DNA of 64,000 bases from DATNBU01 sp964476185. Its GTDB lineage: Bacteria > Desulfobacterota > Binatia > UBA1149 > CAITLU01. Each line of letters opens with the position of its first letter. The stretch's first letter is position 1. Where the stretch lies: assembly GCA_964476185.1 (NCBI GenBank), contig CAYYZO010000008.1:19151-83150 (forward strand), in the 5' to 3' direction. The translations under genes and the position numbers were made by a program. Below are positions 44,813 to 54,178 of the stretch, one piece after another. The notes under the pieces were generated by a model. The model ran no database searches. It saw only the letters and a program-made list of their open reading frames with translations, and had not been told where the DNA came from.

Positions 44813-47233
44813 CTACGTGGTCATCCGGCGCAGCGAGAGCCAGGCCGCCCCGTAGCCGGCCGCGGAACACAGCAGCAATGTCGTGTAACCGAGCTCCATC
44901 GCCAGGAACATTCCCGCGACCGACGCGACGGTGCCGGCGAGTCCGTTGACTGCCCACATCCACGGGATGAGGCGAGCCCTTCCCGATGCGGCGAGCGCGC
45001 CGACGCCGGAGGGAAAAGCCGTTCCCATGCAGGCCCCGAGCGGCACGATCAGCACCGTGGCGATCGCGACGCGAGCCGGCAGTGGCCAACCGTGCCAATG
45101 TTCCAGCAGGGACGGCACCACGAAGATCGTCGCGGCGAGGGTCACGAACAAGAGCGGAAACGTCCATCGCGTCGCATCGGGACGTCGGCCGACGAGCAGG
45201 CTGCCCGCCGCGGTGGAAAGGAGCAGCGCGAAAAGGACGACGGAAAGCGCGTAGGTCGGATGCCCGAGGAAGACGATGTAGCGCTGGAGCACACCGAGCT
45301 CGACTCCCATGAAAGCGCCGCCGATCGCCGTGAAGAACACCATCTCGGGACGGGCGGTCCAGGGCGAGAAGCGCTCCGACGCCGGCAACGTGCGCTCGAC
45401 CTCGCGCAGCGGGTAGAACACCAGGGCCACGCCGGCGACGAGGATCATGGCGAGGATCGCCCCGAACAGTCGCGGGACCCTCGAGCCGTTCCCGCTCGGC
45501 CCCAGGTAGAAGAAGAACGGGCGGTCGTCGGTCGGCGGCGTGATGTCCTGTCCTTCCGGACGCAGGGCGGCAGCTTCCCCACCGAGCACCGCCGCGACGT
45601 CGATGCGGTGATCGACCGTCGTTCCTTCGATCCGCGGCCAGAGCACGCCGAAGCCCTTGTCGGTGGCGAGCGCGCCGATTGCCTCGAGATCCCCGGAGCT
45701 CAGCGGGGTGCGCTTCATCATGCACGTCGCGACCCAGCTCTGCCGGCCGGCGGTGGCGTGATACACGAGCGCGACGTGCCGCTCCGGATCCTTCACGCCG
45801 GATCGACGAAGCGCGTCGCCCATCAGCGCGAGGACCCGGGCCGTTTCCGCGTAGGAGTCGATCCCGTACCAGCGCGAAACCGTGAAGAGGCCCTCCTCCG
45901 TCAGGTGGGACAGGTACGCATCGAACGCCTCCTGCGTGTAGAGAGAGTTCTCGGAGAGCATCAGCGCGCCGGTCATCGACGCGGCCCAGGTGTCGATCAT
46001 CGACATCTGGATCAGGTCGTACCGATCCGGAGCACGCGACAACTCGCTGCGCGCGTCGCCCAGGCGGTAGTGGACGCCGCGTCGCGAGTACGGCCGGCCG
46101 GAGTACCCGGCGAAGACGTCCTCGACGGCCGCCACGACGAGGGGGTTCAACTCGACGACGTCGACCCGCTCCGCTCCGAAGGCGAGCGCGGTGAGGAAGT
46201 CGCGCCCTCCGCCACCGCCGATGACGAACACACGACCCAGGCCGCCCGGCCTCAGCCAGTACGCGGCCGCCGTCACGTCCCACCTCAGCGACTCGAAGCG
46301 CTCGAGAGGTTCGGTCCCGCCTCCTCGCAGGATCTGCGTCCCGGCGTCGGTGTCGAGCTTGATCCACATCGACTCCGGGGGCGAGCCTTTCCACTTCTCG
46401 CTCATGCCCCACCCCGCGGCCCAGCGTGCGACCTGCTCGCGGGCCGCCTCCGGGGACAGCGTTCGCGACAACAACTCCACCGCCTGGAGCGTTCCCGGGA
46501 CCTCCGGGCTGACCGTCACCCGCGCGAGTTGGTTCCAGCGCTCGAAGAGCACGGCCGACTGGTCCTGCATCTTCGCGCTTCGCAGTCGTGTCCACGACGG
46601 CTCCGCGACGACGGCGACCGTGACCAGTGCGGCGGCCGCCGCGACCCGCAGGGCACGGGACCGACTCGCCGGTGCGGCGAGCAGGCTTCCCGCCGCCGCC
46701 ACGGTCGTCGCGCACGCGCACAGCAACTGGACGGGGCTCAGGATCGACAGCGCGGGAATCACCAGCAGGCAGCCGAACGCTGCTCCCAGAAGGTCCGCGA
46801 AATAGACGCGGCCGACGTCCTTCGGCCACGCCGCGAGCAGCCACGCGACGGCGTAGCCGCAAGCGTGGAAGCAGGCGTAGAAGCCGACCGCCGCAGCCGC
46901 GAAATGGGCCGGAAGGTAGAGGTTCACGGGCCACGCCACCGCACCGACGACGACGTAGAGCAGCCCGGTGCCCGCCAGGATCGGGGCGGCCACGAGCGCC
47001 GCCGTGGCGGCCGGCCCGAGCTCCCCGGGCTTCACCTCCCGGCGGAGGCGGTCGCGGTAAACGGAGGTGGCGGATCCCGCCAACGCGAGCATGACCAGGG
47101 CCAGCACGGCGAAGGCTGCGTGATAGGCGACGGTCGCGGAAAGAAGCCTCGTCGCCGCGATCTGCACCAGCAGCACCACGGCAGACAGCATCGCCATCGC
47201 GAGCCGCGCGCGGAGCGGAGCATGTGCGTTCAA
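44813..47233 (-). CDS. fused MFS-like membrane / spermidine-synthase-like protein
   Basis: 806 residues. TTG at 47233 is the preferred start: GAGGGGA lies six bases upstream, and upstream residues of the open frame look non-coding. N-terminal helices (about 1-270), a spermidine-synthase-like Rossmann domain (about 350-560: VFVIGGGGGRDFLTAL, VVELNPLV, GDARSELSRAPDRYDLI), then a second set of helices to the C-terminus. The Rossmann loop is the SAM/decarboxylated-SAM type, but the aminopropyltransferase acidic gate is not clear, so polyamine synthesis should not be assumed. The architecture is widespread in deltaproteobacterial-type genomes, without a proven function. Convergent with the GT87 gene. 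Confidence 0.8.
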   Translation of the reverse strand: MNAHAPLRARLAMAMLSAVVLLVQIAATRLLSATVAYHAAFAVLALVMLALAGSATSVYRDRLRREVKPGELGPAATAALVAAPILAGTGLLYVVVGAVAWPVNLYLPAHFAAAAVGFYACFHACGYAVAWLLAAWPKDVGRVYFADLLGAAFGCLLVIPALSILSPVQLLCACATTVAAAGSLLAAPASRSRALRVAAAAALVTVAVVAEPSWTRLRSAKMQDQSAVLFERWNQLARVTVSPEVPGTLQAVELLSRTLSPEAAREQVARWAAGWGMSEKWKGSPPESMWIKLDTDAGTQILRGGGTEPLERFESLRWDVTAAAYWLRPGGLGRVFVIGGGGGRDFLTALAFGAERVDVVELNPLVVAAVEDVFAGYSGRPYSRRGVHYRLGDARSELSRAPDRYDLIQMSMIDTWAASMTGALMLSENSLYTQEAFDAYLSHLTEEGLFTVSRWYGIDSYAETARVLALMGDALRRSGVKDPERHVALVYHATAGRQSWVATCMMKRTPLSSGDLEAIGALATDKGFGVLWPRIEGTTVDHRIDVAAVLGGEAAALRPEGQDITPPTDDRPFFFYLGPSGNGSRVPRLFGAILAMILVAGVALVFYPLREVERTLPASERFSPWTARPEMVFFTAIGGAFMGVELGVLQRYIVFLGHPTYALSVVLFALLLSTAAGSLLVGRRPDATRWTFPLLFVTLAATIFVVPSLLEHWHGWPLPARVAIATVLIVPLGACMGTAFPSGVGALAASGRARLIPWMWAVNGLAGTVASVAGMFLAMELGYTTLLLCSAAGYGAAWLSLRRMTT

Positions 47234-47398
47234 GTCGGTTCCCCTCGTCGTGCCGGATCGGCGCGTATCGGGGCAGAGAGAGCCGTGGTCCGGACCTTCG
47301 CGACCACGGCCCTGCGACGGCCCCTGCCTCGACGTGTGCCCGACGGCCCGGGCCAAGTCCACGTCGAGCCAGGAGACGGCAGGATCGCCGGCTCGCCC

Positions 47399-48658
47399 TC
47401 AGGCGCCCTTCGACATCGCCTCGGCGAGGATGTGCGAGGTGCTCGGACGCATGATGCGCGGATCGACTTCCTCGCCCTTCAACAGCGTCTCGCGGACCTG
47501 CTTGCCGGAGATGAACACCGGCTTCTCGTCCTTGTGGTTGTCCATCAGGTCCACGCGGCCGATCGAGTCGTAGTACGCCGCGAAACCGACCTTGAGCGGC
47601 TGGATCACGAGGCTCTCGGCCTTGTCGAAGATCTCCTGCGCGTCGAAGTCGCCCCAGATGGCCGTACCGTCGTGATACGGCGCATCGGCATGCTTGCGTC
47701 CGATGATGATGTCCGTGAAGCCGTAGTTCTGACGGTAGATCGCGTGCATGATCGCCTCGCGGGGGCCGCCGTAGAACATCTTGATGTCGAGGCCGAGCAG
47801 GATCACGCGATCCGGGACGGTTTCGCCCCGCGGCTCCCAAAGCGACTTGTCACTGTCCCCCTCGCCGATCCCGCGCGACTGGAGCAGCGCCTCGTACGTC
47901 TTCATGCGGACGACCGCGTTCACGTCGTCCCCCTTGGTTTCTCCGACCAGCGGATTGAGGCAAGCGCCGGCGTTGTGGCCCTGGCGGATCAGCTGCTCGA
48001 GCCCGTAGACGAGGGCGTACTCGTGCGCGCGGTGCAGCGGATTGCGGGTCTGGAACGCCACGACGCGATTCCAGCCGTGCTCGCGGATGAGCTGGCGGAC
48101 TTCCTTCGGCGACAGCACGTACTTTCCGAAGGAGGGATTCTTCGGCTGCGGCAGCACGCGGATCTTCCCGCCCAGCAGGTGCGTCTTGTCGGCGTCGCCC
48201 TTGAGCACCATGTCGGCGCCGGGATGGTCGGTGCGGTCGGTGAGGTAGACCTTCGAGATGTAGCGAGCCTTGTCCCACTCGAACACGTCGGAGATGTCGA
48301 GCGTGGCGACGATGTCGCCGGCGCTGTTGACGAGCGCGACGGCTTGGCCGGCCTTCAGCGTCGACGCCGTCTCCTTCGTGACGGGCAGCGAGAGCGGGAT
48401 CGACCAGGCGTAGCGCTTTCCGCCTTCGACGATCACCATCTCGTCGAGGACGCGATCGTAGGTCGCGCGGTCCATCGGACCCGTGAGCGGGGTCAGGGCG
48501 CCGTCGCCGAAGCGGTAAACGGTGGACAGGTCCGCGTCCGAGACGGGGACGCGCGCGAGCTTGCCGGCAGCAGCCAGGAACGAGGCGCGCTCGGCTTCGG
48601 GCACGGTACAGGAAAGGGGTTCGGCATGCCCGCCGTGGGCGGGAACGAGATCGGACAT
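47399..48658 (-). CDS. sat: sulfate adenylyltransferase (ATP sulfurylase)
   Basis: 419 residues from ATG 48658 behind GGAGGAG. PUA-like N-domain, then catalytic VVAFQTRNPLHRAHEYAL (QxRN and HxxH), CLNPLVGETKGDDV and DIIIGRKHADAP. It makes APS from sulfate and ATP; the reverse reaction serves sulfur oxidisers. No apr or dsr genes are near, so an assimilatory or PAPS-forming role with CysC is more likely. Single gene, 152 bases after the PBP4-type gene. Confidence 0.96.
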   Translation of the reverse strand: MSDLVPAHGGHAEPLSCTVPEAERASFLAAAGKLARVPVSDADLSTVYRFGDGALTPLTGPMDRATYDRVLDEMVIVEGGKRYAWSIPLSLPVTKETASTLKAGQAVALVNSAGDIVATLDISDVFEWDKARYISKVYLTDRTDHPGADMVLKGDADKTHLLGGKIRVLPQPKNPSFGKYVLSPKEVRQLIREHGWNRVVAFQTRNPLHRAHEYALVYGLEQLIRQGHNAGACLNPLVGETKGDDVNAVVRMKTYEALLQSRGIGEGDSDKSLWEPRGETVPDRVILLGLDIKMFYGGPREAIMHAIYRQNYGFTDIIIGRKHADAPYHDGTAIWGDFDAQEIFDKAESLVIQPLKVGFAAYYDSIGRVDLMDNHKDEKPVFISGKQVRETLLKGEEVDPRIMRPSTSHILAEAMSKGA

Positions 48659-48810
48659 CGAGCAGCTCCTCCGCTGGAAATGGGTTCCGAACGTCCGCGG
48701 CATGCGGCCAAGTCTCCCGTCGGGAGCCCGTCGGACCCGCCTCGTGTGTCAGCAAACGGGCCGGAAAACAACCTGCCCGGCCACGGGTGCGCGCGGTCGG
48801 GAGCGGGAGA

Positions 48811-50079
48811 TCAGGTCCCGGCGGACGGCGTCGCGACCTCCGCCAGCGCGTCGGACGTCGGCACGGGATCCGGGCAGTTCAACGGCCCGACCGCGCCGCG
48901 TGCGAGCAGCACGCGGCGGACCCAGTCCTCCTCGGCGGCGCGCGCGCTCCGGAGATCGCTGCCGGCGCCAGGGGCCGCCACGAAGAACAACATCCCGGGA
49001 CCAGCGGGAAGGAAGCCTGCCAGTGCCGAGACGCCGCCGTCCTGAAGGTTCAGCGTCCCGGTCTTGCCCGTCAGCCCGTTGGCTTCGCCGCTGTCTCGAA
49101 GACGCGGGAACAGTTCCGGCAGCGTGCTCTGGCCACACCCCAGCACCGGAAGAACATCCGCGGGGCCGTGCCCCTTCGCGGCCAGGAAGGAGCGCAGGTC
49201 GCGCAGCAGCCGCACGACCTGGCGAGGCGTCATGCGATTGCGGTTGAGTCCCGACGACGTCGCGAAGCTCGCGCCGGTCGCCGCCTCGCCCCACTTCGAG
49301 CGCAGGAAGGCGGCGAGATCCGCCGGCGGACCGACCGACGCGTCGAGGCGTTCGATGTCGTTGTTCGAGAAGACGTTGAATCGCCGAAGCGCGACGAGCA
49401 GCGGCTCCGATCGATGAACGAGAACCGCTCGCCAGCGCGGGGGTTCGTCGGTACGCACGCGCCCCTGGATCTCGATGGACGGCGGCTCGTCGGCGTTCCA
49501 TCCGCGACGCGACGCGATCTCCCGCCAGCTTCCCTTCACATCGCCGTCCCATCGCGAAGGCGACCACGCCTCGAGGAGGCGGCGTCCCATGTCCTCCCGC
49601 CGCTTGCGCGCGTCCGGTTCGCGTCCCGCCGTCCCGCGCTCCCAGCCCATCCAGAATTCCTCGCCGACGAACAGGTCGCCCTCGAGGCGCGTGATGCCGC
49701 TCCGGCGCAAGGCGTTCGCGACGAGCATCGCGTTCTCGAAGTGAAAATCCGGGTCCGCTCCCCCGACGACGACGAGCGAACCCGCTCCCGCGCCCTCTTC
49801 GACGATCCCGAACCTCGTCGTGAAGCGATGGTCGGGCCCGAGCTTCTCGAGCGCACGCAGGGACGTCGCGATCTTCACGACCGAAGCGGGATTGACGGGA
49901 CGGTCGGACTCCTTCGAGCCGAGCACCTTCCCGTCGTCGGCTTCCACGTGCCAGACGAGCGCGACCGGGCGCTCGGCGGCGCCCGCAGCCGTGGCTCCGC
50001 ACGATGCGCACGAGAAGATCGCGAGCACCGCGCACGTTGCGGACCAGGCCGGATGCGCCGAACCGGCCGGACGCGTCAC
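48811..50079 (-). CDS. D-alanyl-D-alanine carboxypeptidase/endopeptidase (PBP4, S13 family)
   Basis: 422 residues from GTG 50079, which overlaps the dehydrogenase stop (GTGA). A signal peptide (CAVLAIFSCASCGATAAGA) sends it to the periplasm. The three penicillin-binding motifs are present in order: SxxK as SVVK (NPASVVKIATSL), SxN as SNND (FNVFSNNDIERL), and KTG (GKTGTLNLQDGG). The insertion between the first and second motifs is that of class C PBP4/DacB. It trims peptidoglycan side chains. Its nearness to the Tad locus may help pilus passage through the wall, but that is speculation. Confidence 0.9.
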   Translation of the reverse strand: MTRPAGSAHPAWSATCAVLAIFSCASCGATAAGAAERPVALVWHVEADDGKVLGSKESDRPVNPASVVKIATSLRALEKLGPDHRFTTRFGIVEEGAGAGSLVVVGGADPDFHFENAMLVANALRRSGITRLEGDLFVGEEFWMGWERGTAGREPDARKRREDMGRRLLEAWSPSRWDGDVKGSWREIASRRGWNADEPPSIEIQGRVRTDEPPRWRAVLVHRSEPLLVALRRFNVFSNNDIERLDASVGPPADLAAFLRSKWGEAATGASFATSSGLNRNRMTPRQVVRLLRDLRSFLAAKGHGPADVLPVLGCGQSTLPELFPRLRDSGEANGLTGKTGTLNLQDGGVSALAGFLPAGPGMLFFVAAPGAGSDLRSARAAEEDWVRRVLLARGAVGPLNCPDPVPTSDALAEVATPSAGT

Positions 50080-51065
50080 GCCGCGTCCCCGCGGGTGACG
50101 AGAACGATCTTGCCGGTGACCTTCCGCTCGAGCATCGAACGCAAGGCGACGGCGACGTCTTCGAGCGGGTATCGGGCGCTGACGAGTGGACTCAGCCTTC
50201 CGTCCGCGCACCACGCGGCGAGTTCCGCGAGGTTCCTCTGGTTGCGCTCCGGCTCGCGAGCCGTGAACGACCCCCAGAACACGCCGACGACCTGGCATCC
50301 CTTCAGCAGGACCAGGTTGACCGGAAGCTGCGGGATGCGGCCGGCGGCGAAGCCGACGACCAGGTAGCGCCCCTCCCACGCGATCGTGCGGAAGGCGGAA
50401 TCGAACAAGTCGCCGCCGACCGGATCGTAGATCACGTCCGCACCTGCTCCCCCGGTGAGCTCACGGACCCGATCCTTCAGGCTCTCGCGCTCGTACTGGA
50501 TGACGTCGTCCGCGCCGTGTTCCCGGCAGATCTCGAGCTTCTCCTCGCTGCTGGCGGCCGCGATCACGCGCGCACCCATCACCTTGCCGATCTCGACGGC
50601 CGCCAGGCCGACTCCGCCTGCAGCGCCGAGCACGAGCAGCGTCTCGCCGGGCTTCAGGTCCGCCCGGTCCTTCAGCGCGTGGTGTGACGTGCCGTAGGTC
50701 ATCGTGAAGCCGGCCGCGACGACGCTGCTCATGCCTTCGGGAGTTCGCATGAGACGCGCCGGATCGACGACCATCTCTTCGACGAATCCACCCCACCCGC
50801 ACATCGCGATCGCACGGTCGCCGACTCGCCAGTCGGTCACGCCGTCGCCGACTTCGGTGATCGTCCCGGCAACCTCGCCTCCGGGAGAAAACGGGAGCGG
50901 CGGCTTGAACTGATACTTGTTCTCGATGATCAGCGTGTCGGGAAAGTTGATCCCGCAGGCTTCGACCGCGAGCCGCACCTGCCCCGGGCCCAGCGACGGG
51001 GACGGGACATCCTCGATCACCAGCGATTCGGGGGGACCGTACTCCTTGCAGACGACCGCGCGCAT
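50076..51065 (-). CDS. zinc-independent MDR-type NADPH:quinone oxidoreductase
   Basis: 329 residues from ATG 51065 (GGAGGAG four bases upstream). Groes-like N-domain (MRAVVCKEYGPPESLVIED), FSPGGEVAGTITEVGDGV and Rossmann loop VLGAAGGVGLAAVEIGKVMGA. No zinc ligands, as in quinone oxidoreductases (Qor). It reduces quinones or enones with NADPH; the true substrate is unknown. Coupled in translation to the PBP4-type gene, an odd pairing. Confidence 0.9.
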   Translation of the reverse strand: MRAVVCKEYGPPESLVIEDVPSPSLGPGQVRLAVEACGINFPDTLIIENKYQFKPPLPFSPGGEVAGTITEVGDGVTDWRVGDRAIAMCGWGGFVEEMVVDPARLMRTPEGMSSVVAAGFTMTYGTSHHALKDRADLKPGETLLVLGAAGGVGLAAVEIGKVMGARVIAAASSEEKLEICREHGADDVIQYERESLKDRVRELTGGAGADVIYDPVGGDLFDSAFRTIAWEGRYLVVGFAAGRIPQLPVNLVLLKGCQVVGVFWGSFTAREPERNQRNLAELAAWCADGRLSPLVSARYPLEDVAVALRSMLERKVTGKIVLVTRGDAA

Positions 51066-51157
51066 GCTACTCCTCCTCGAGTGCCGCTGCGCTTCAAGGC
51101 GAAGCGCGCTTTGCGCTCGTAGCACGGCCGCCGGTCAAGCCGAAGCAGCACATCGCG

Positions 51158-51178
51158 GGACGCGGAAACTCCGCGTCC
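51158..51178 (-). terminator. hairpin at end of Tad gene run
   Basis: Perfect 9-bp stem GGACGCGGA/TCCGCGTCC with a three-base loop, 20 bases after the tadD-like stop. No U tract follows. A second 7-bp hairpin (51089-51107, GCGCTTC/GAAGCGC) follows before the dehydrogenase start. Together they probably separate the two transcripts. Confidence 0.4.
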
Positions 51179-51197
51179 GCGCCGAAGTGAACCCCAG

Positions 51198-52169
51198 TTA
51201 CGGACAGGATCCCGCACCGCCCCCGCGGCTCTTGGCGACGGCGAGGTTCTCCTGCGCGGCTTCGTAGTAGCTCGGATTCGCCTGGATCGCCTTCTGGAAG
51301 CAGGCAGCGGCGTCGCCGGGACGGTCCTGCTCGAGCAGCACGAGGCCCACGTTGTTGTACGCGGTGGCGAGATCCTTGCCCCGACGGAACGCATCGATCG
51401 CCTTCGAATAGGAACCCGATCTCGCGTACGCGCGGCCGAGGTTGCTGTAGATCCGCTTGCGATCCTCGGGGCGCGCCGTCCGCAGGGCCTGCTCCAGGGT
51501 GGAGATCGCCTGGGGATAATCCTTCTTCAGGTAGTACGAGACACCGAGGTTGTTCAGCACGGACGCCTCGACGGGACGCACCTTCAGCGCCGCCTTGTAC
51601 GCGACGATCGCCTCGTCGTAGCGACCGAGCTCGTCGTAAAGCATCCCCAGGCCTTGCTGCGCCTTCCAGTTGCCCGGATCGAGCCGAACGGCCTGCTTCA
51701 ACGCCCGCTCGGCGTCCTCGTGCTGCCCCAACGCGAGCAAGGCCCGGCCCTCCCCCTCGTACCCGTAGGCGTTCATGCGATCGCGCGCGATGATCGAGCG
51801 GAAGTACGGCAGAGCGTCGGCCGGCGCGCCCTGGCGCAGCAGGATGGTGCCGATCTTGTACTCGAGTCGCCAGTTGCGCGGATCGAGGTCGAGCGCCTTC
51901 TGGTACTTCGTGCGGGCCATGCTGGCCTGCCCCCGGGCGAGGTAGGTGTCGCCGAGCTTGTCGTAGTCCGCGGAAGTCATGGCGGGCAGGTCCTTCAGGT
52001 GCTCGTCCTCGATCTCGACGCCCTCGGCCTGTCGCTCGAGGATGTCCTCGTAAACACCCTGCTCGAACGGCTCCTGGAGCATCTTCGGAACCGAGCAGCC
52101 GCTCGTGAACGAAGCCACGATCGCGCACACGGCAACCGCCGACACCACATACACTCGTCTCATGATCAT
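51198..52169 (-). CDS. TadD-like TPR lipoprotein
   Basis: 323 residues. Lipobox FTSGC near residue 25, so an outer-membrane or periplasmic lipoprotein. From about residue 67, seven or so tetratricopeptide repeats (TKYQKALDLDPRNW, ERALKQAVRLDPGNW, IVAYKAALKVRPVEA, STLEQALRTARPEDR, ACFQKAIQANPSYY). Tad loci encode such a protein (TadD) as pilotin or scaffold for the secretin. Last gene of the Tad run, 40 bases after tadC. Confidence 0.85.
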   Translation of the reverse strand: MIMRRVYVVSAVAVCAIVASFTSGCSVPKMLQEPFEQGVYEDILERQAEGVEIEDEHLKDLPAMTSADYDKLGDTYLARGQASMARTKYQKALDLDPRNWRLEYKIGTILLRQGAPADALPYFRSIIARDRMNAYGYEGEGRALLALGQHEDAERALKQAVRLDPGNWKAQQGLGMLYDELGRYDEAIVAYKAALKVRPVEASVLNNLGVSYYLKKDYPQAISTLEQALRTARPEDRKRIYSNLGRAYARSGSYSKAIDAFRRGKDLATAYNNVGLVLLEQDRPGDAAACFQKAIQANPSYYEAAQENLAVAKSRGGGAGSCP

Positions 52170-52209
52170 GACGTTCGCCTTCGGATCACGCAGCCCGCGG
52201 CCCGCAACC

Positions 52210-53193
52210 TCACTTCTCTCCGCGCATCGTCGGCAGGAGGATGCGCATGCCCTGAATGACCGCCGGACCGAGAATCACGATGAAAATGGCCGGGAAGATG
52301 AAGAACATGAGCGGGAAGAGGAGCTTGACGGGAAGCTTGCCGGCGAGCTCTTCCGCCCGCTGGGTTCGCTGGGTGCGCATCGCGTCCGAGTGAACTCGCA
52401 GCGCCTGCCCGACGCTCGTGCCGAACCGGTCCGTCTGGATCAGCAGCGCCACCAGGCTCTTGACCTCCGGAATGTCGCAGCGCCACGCGAAGTTGCTGAG
52501 AGCCTGGGCGCGCGGAAGACCGGCGCGGAGCTCGAGTGAAACCAGATGAAGCTCCTCGCAGAGCTCCGGATGGGCGAGCTTCAGTTCGGCGCCGGTCCGG
52601 AAGATGGCCGCGTCGAGACCGAGGCCGGCCTCGATGCAGACGACGAGCAGGTCGAGAGCGTCGGGGAAGCCGTTCGTAATCGCCAGTTTCCGCTTTGCGC
52701 TGACCTGCGAAAGCCACAACTCCGGACCGTAGAGCCCCACTCCCGCGGCCACCAGATAGCCGAACAGCGCCTGCGTCATCGGCCCCTCGTCGAGGGCCTT
52801 GATCGGCAACAGGAAAACGACCAGCGGCACCAGCACGACCAGCATGACTTTCACGCCGGCGAAAATCGCCGGGGCCGCCTCGCGTCGGTAGCCCGCGCTC
52901 ATCAGCCGCTGCATCAGCGCCGTACCCTGCGCGTCCTTCTCCTTGGACTGATTCGCCTCGCCGACCCTGCGCAACAAGCCGAGGAACAGCTCCCGGAAGT
53001 AGCCCAAACCGGTCTGCTCCTCGTTCGGGCGCTGCACTTCGCCGTCGGCGCTCGAGCCGACGACGCGGGCCCTCATCTCCCGGCGGCCGCGAGCCATGTC
53101 GAGCACGCCCGCAACCCCGAGCACCGTCAGGAAGCAGGAAACGAACGCGAGAACCGAAATGTACAGGATGGCGTTGGTGTCGCTCGTGCTCAT
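52210..53193 (-). CDS. tadC: Tad pilus inner-membrane platform protein TadC (GspF domain)
   Basis: 327 residues. N-terminal helix (ILYISVLAFVSCFLTVLGV), a cytosolic T2SS-F domain (NGFPDALDLLVVCIEAGLGLDAA; QALRVHSDAMRTQRTQRAEE) and C-terminal helices (KLLFPLMFFIFPAIFIVILG). With TadB it forms the platform on which the TadA ATPase acts. Ten bases after tadB. Confidence 0.92.
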   Translation of the reverse strand: MSTSDTNAILYISVLAFVSCFLTVLGVAGVLDMARGRREMRARVVGSSADGEVQRPNEEQTGLGYFRELFLGLLRRVGEANQSKEKDAQGTALMQRLMSAGYRREAAPAIFAGVKVMLVVLVPLVVFLLPIKALDEGPMTQALFGYLVAAGVGLYGPELWLSQVSAKRKLAITNGFPDALDLLVVCIEAGLGLDAAIFRTGAELKLAHPELCEELHLVSLELRAGLPRAQALSNFAWRCDIPEVKSLVALLIQTDRFGTSVGQALRVHSDAMRTQRTQRAEELAGKLPVKLLFPLMFFIFPAIFIVILGPAVIQGMRILLPTMRGEK

Positions 53194-53203
53194 GGCTTCC
53201 TCT

Positions 53204-54169
53204 TCACACCTTGATCTGGATGAGCCGGCGAGTGACCCACATGCCGAGCATCATCATGGCGATGCCGCCTTGCAACATCGCGATACCTGCCGGGTCCGTG
53301 AACAGCAGGCCCATGTACGTCGGGTTCAAGGAGTAGATCGCCGCTCCGAGCGCGAACGGCAACGCGAACATCACGCGCGCCGAGATGCGGCCTTCGGCCG
53401 AGAGGACCTGGATCTTGCCGTACAACTCGAACCGCGCCCGGATCAGCGACGCGATTCCCTGGATGATCTCGGCAAGGTTGCCGCCGGTCTCGAGTTGCAC
53501 GAGGAGTGAAGTCACGAAGAACTTGATGTCGATCAGGTCGACACGCTCGGAGAGATCCTTCATCGCTTCGGCAACGGAGACGCCGAAGCTGATCTCGTCG
53601 AACGCCTTGCGAAACTCCGAGCGGATCGGCTCGTCCATCTGCTCGCCGACCATCTTCAGCCCCATGATGAAGGCGTGACCCGCCATGAGGGTGCGCGCGA
53701 TCAGGTCGAGCGCGTCCGGGAGCTGGTGCTCGATCGCCGCAAGGCGCTTCTTCCGTCGCTGCGACTGATAGACGTACGGGAGAGCGCCGCCCATGGCCAC
53801 TACCCCCGCGAGCATGAGCGGAGAAAGACGAAGCGCCAAAGCCACCAGGAGTCCGATCACCGCGGAGACCGCCGAGAGCAGCAGGAAGACGCTCACGGGC
53901 ATGTCGCTGTTCGCCTGCCTCAGGAGTTTCTTGACCTCCTTCAACGGCGCGAACTTGTTCATCAGGACCGTATACCACTCGTCCTGCTCCATCGCGTCGC
54001 GACGGATGATGTCGATCGCGGCCGCACGGGCTTCAGCGTTCAGGTTCAGGCGCAGTCGCCGCGCGGCTGCCGTCTGGTCCCCGTACGCCGCCTGGTCGTA
54101 CAGGTAGTAGACCCCCATGATGAGCAGGACGACGGTCACGAAAACGGCTGCCGCGACGAAAAGTGGCAT
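53204..54169 (-). CDS. tadB: Tad pilus inner-membrane platform protein TadB (GspF domain)
   Basis: 321 residues. First helix VAAAVFVTVVLLIMGVYYLY, T2SS-F domain (QLPDALDLIARTLMAGHAFIM; IQVLSAEGRISARVMFALP), and two C-terminal helices. Paralogous to TadC, with the usual heteromeric function. Nine bases after tadA, so part of one transcript. Confidence 0.92.
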   Translation of the reverse strand: MPLFVAAAVFVTVVLLIMGVYYLYDQAAYGDQTAAARRLRLNLNAEARAAAIDIIRRDAMEQDEWYTVLMNKFAPLKEVKKLLRQANSDMPVSVFLLLSAVSAVIGLLVALALRLSPLMLAGVVAMGGALPYVYQSQRRKKRLAAIEHQLPDALDLIARTLMAGHAFIMGLKMVGEQMDEPIRSEFRKAFDEISFGVSVAEAMKDLSERVDLIDIKFFVTSLLVQLETGGNLAEIIQGIASLIRARFELYGKIQVLSAEGRISARVMFALPFALGAAIYSLNPTYMGLLFTDPAGIAMLQGGIAMMMLGMWVTRRLIQIKV

Positions 54170-54178
54170 CGGCGTACC

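Noticed and set aside
44807..49045. 1412-codon open frame on the plus strand
   Set aside because: Low-complexity Arg-rich translation opposite the MFS-SpdSyn, sat and part of the PBP4 genes; antisense artefact.
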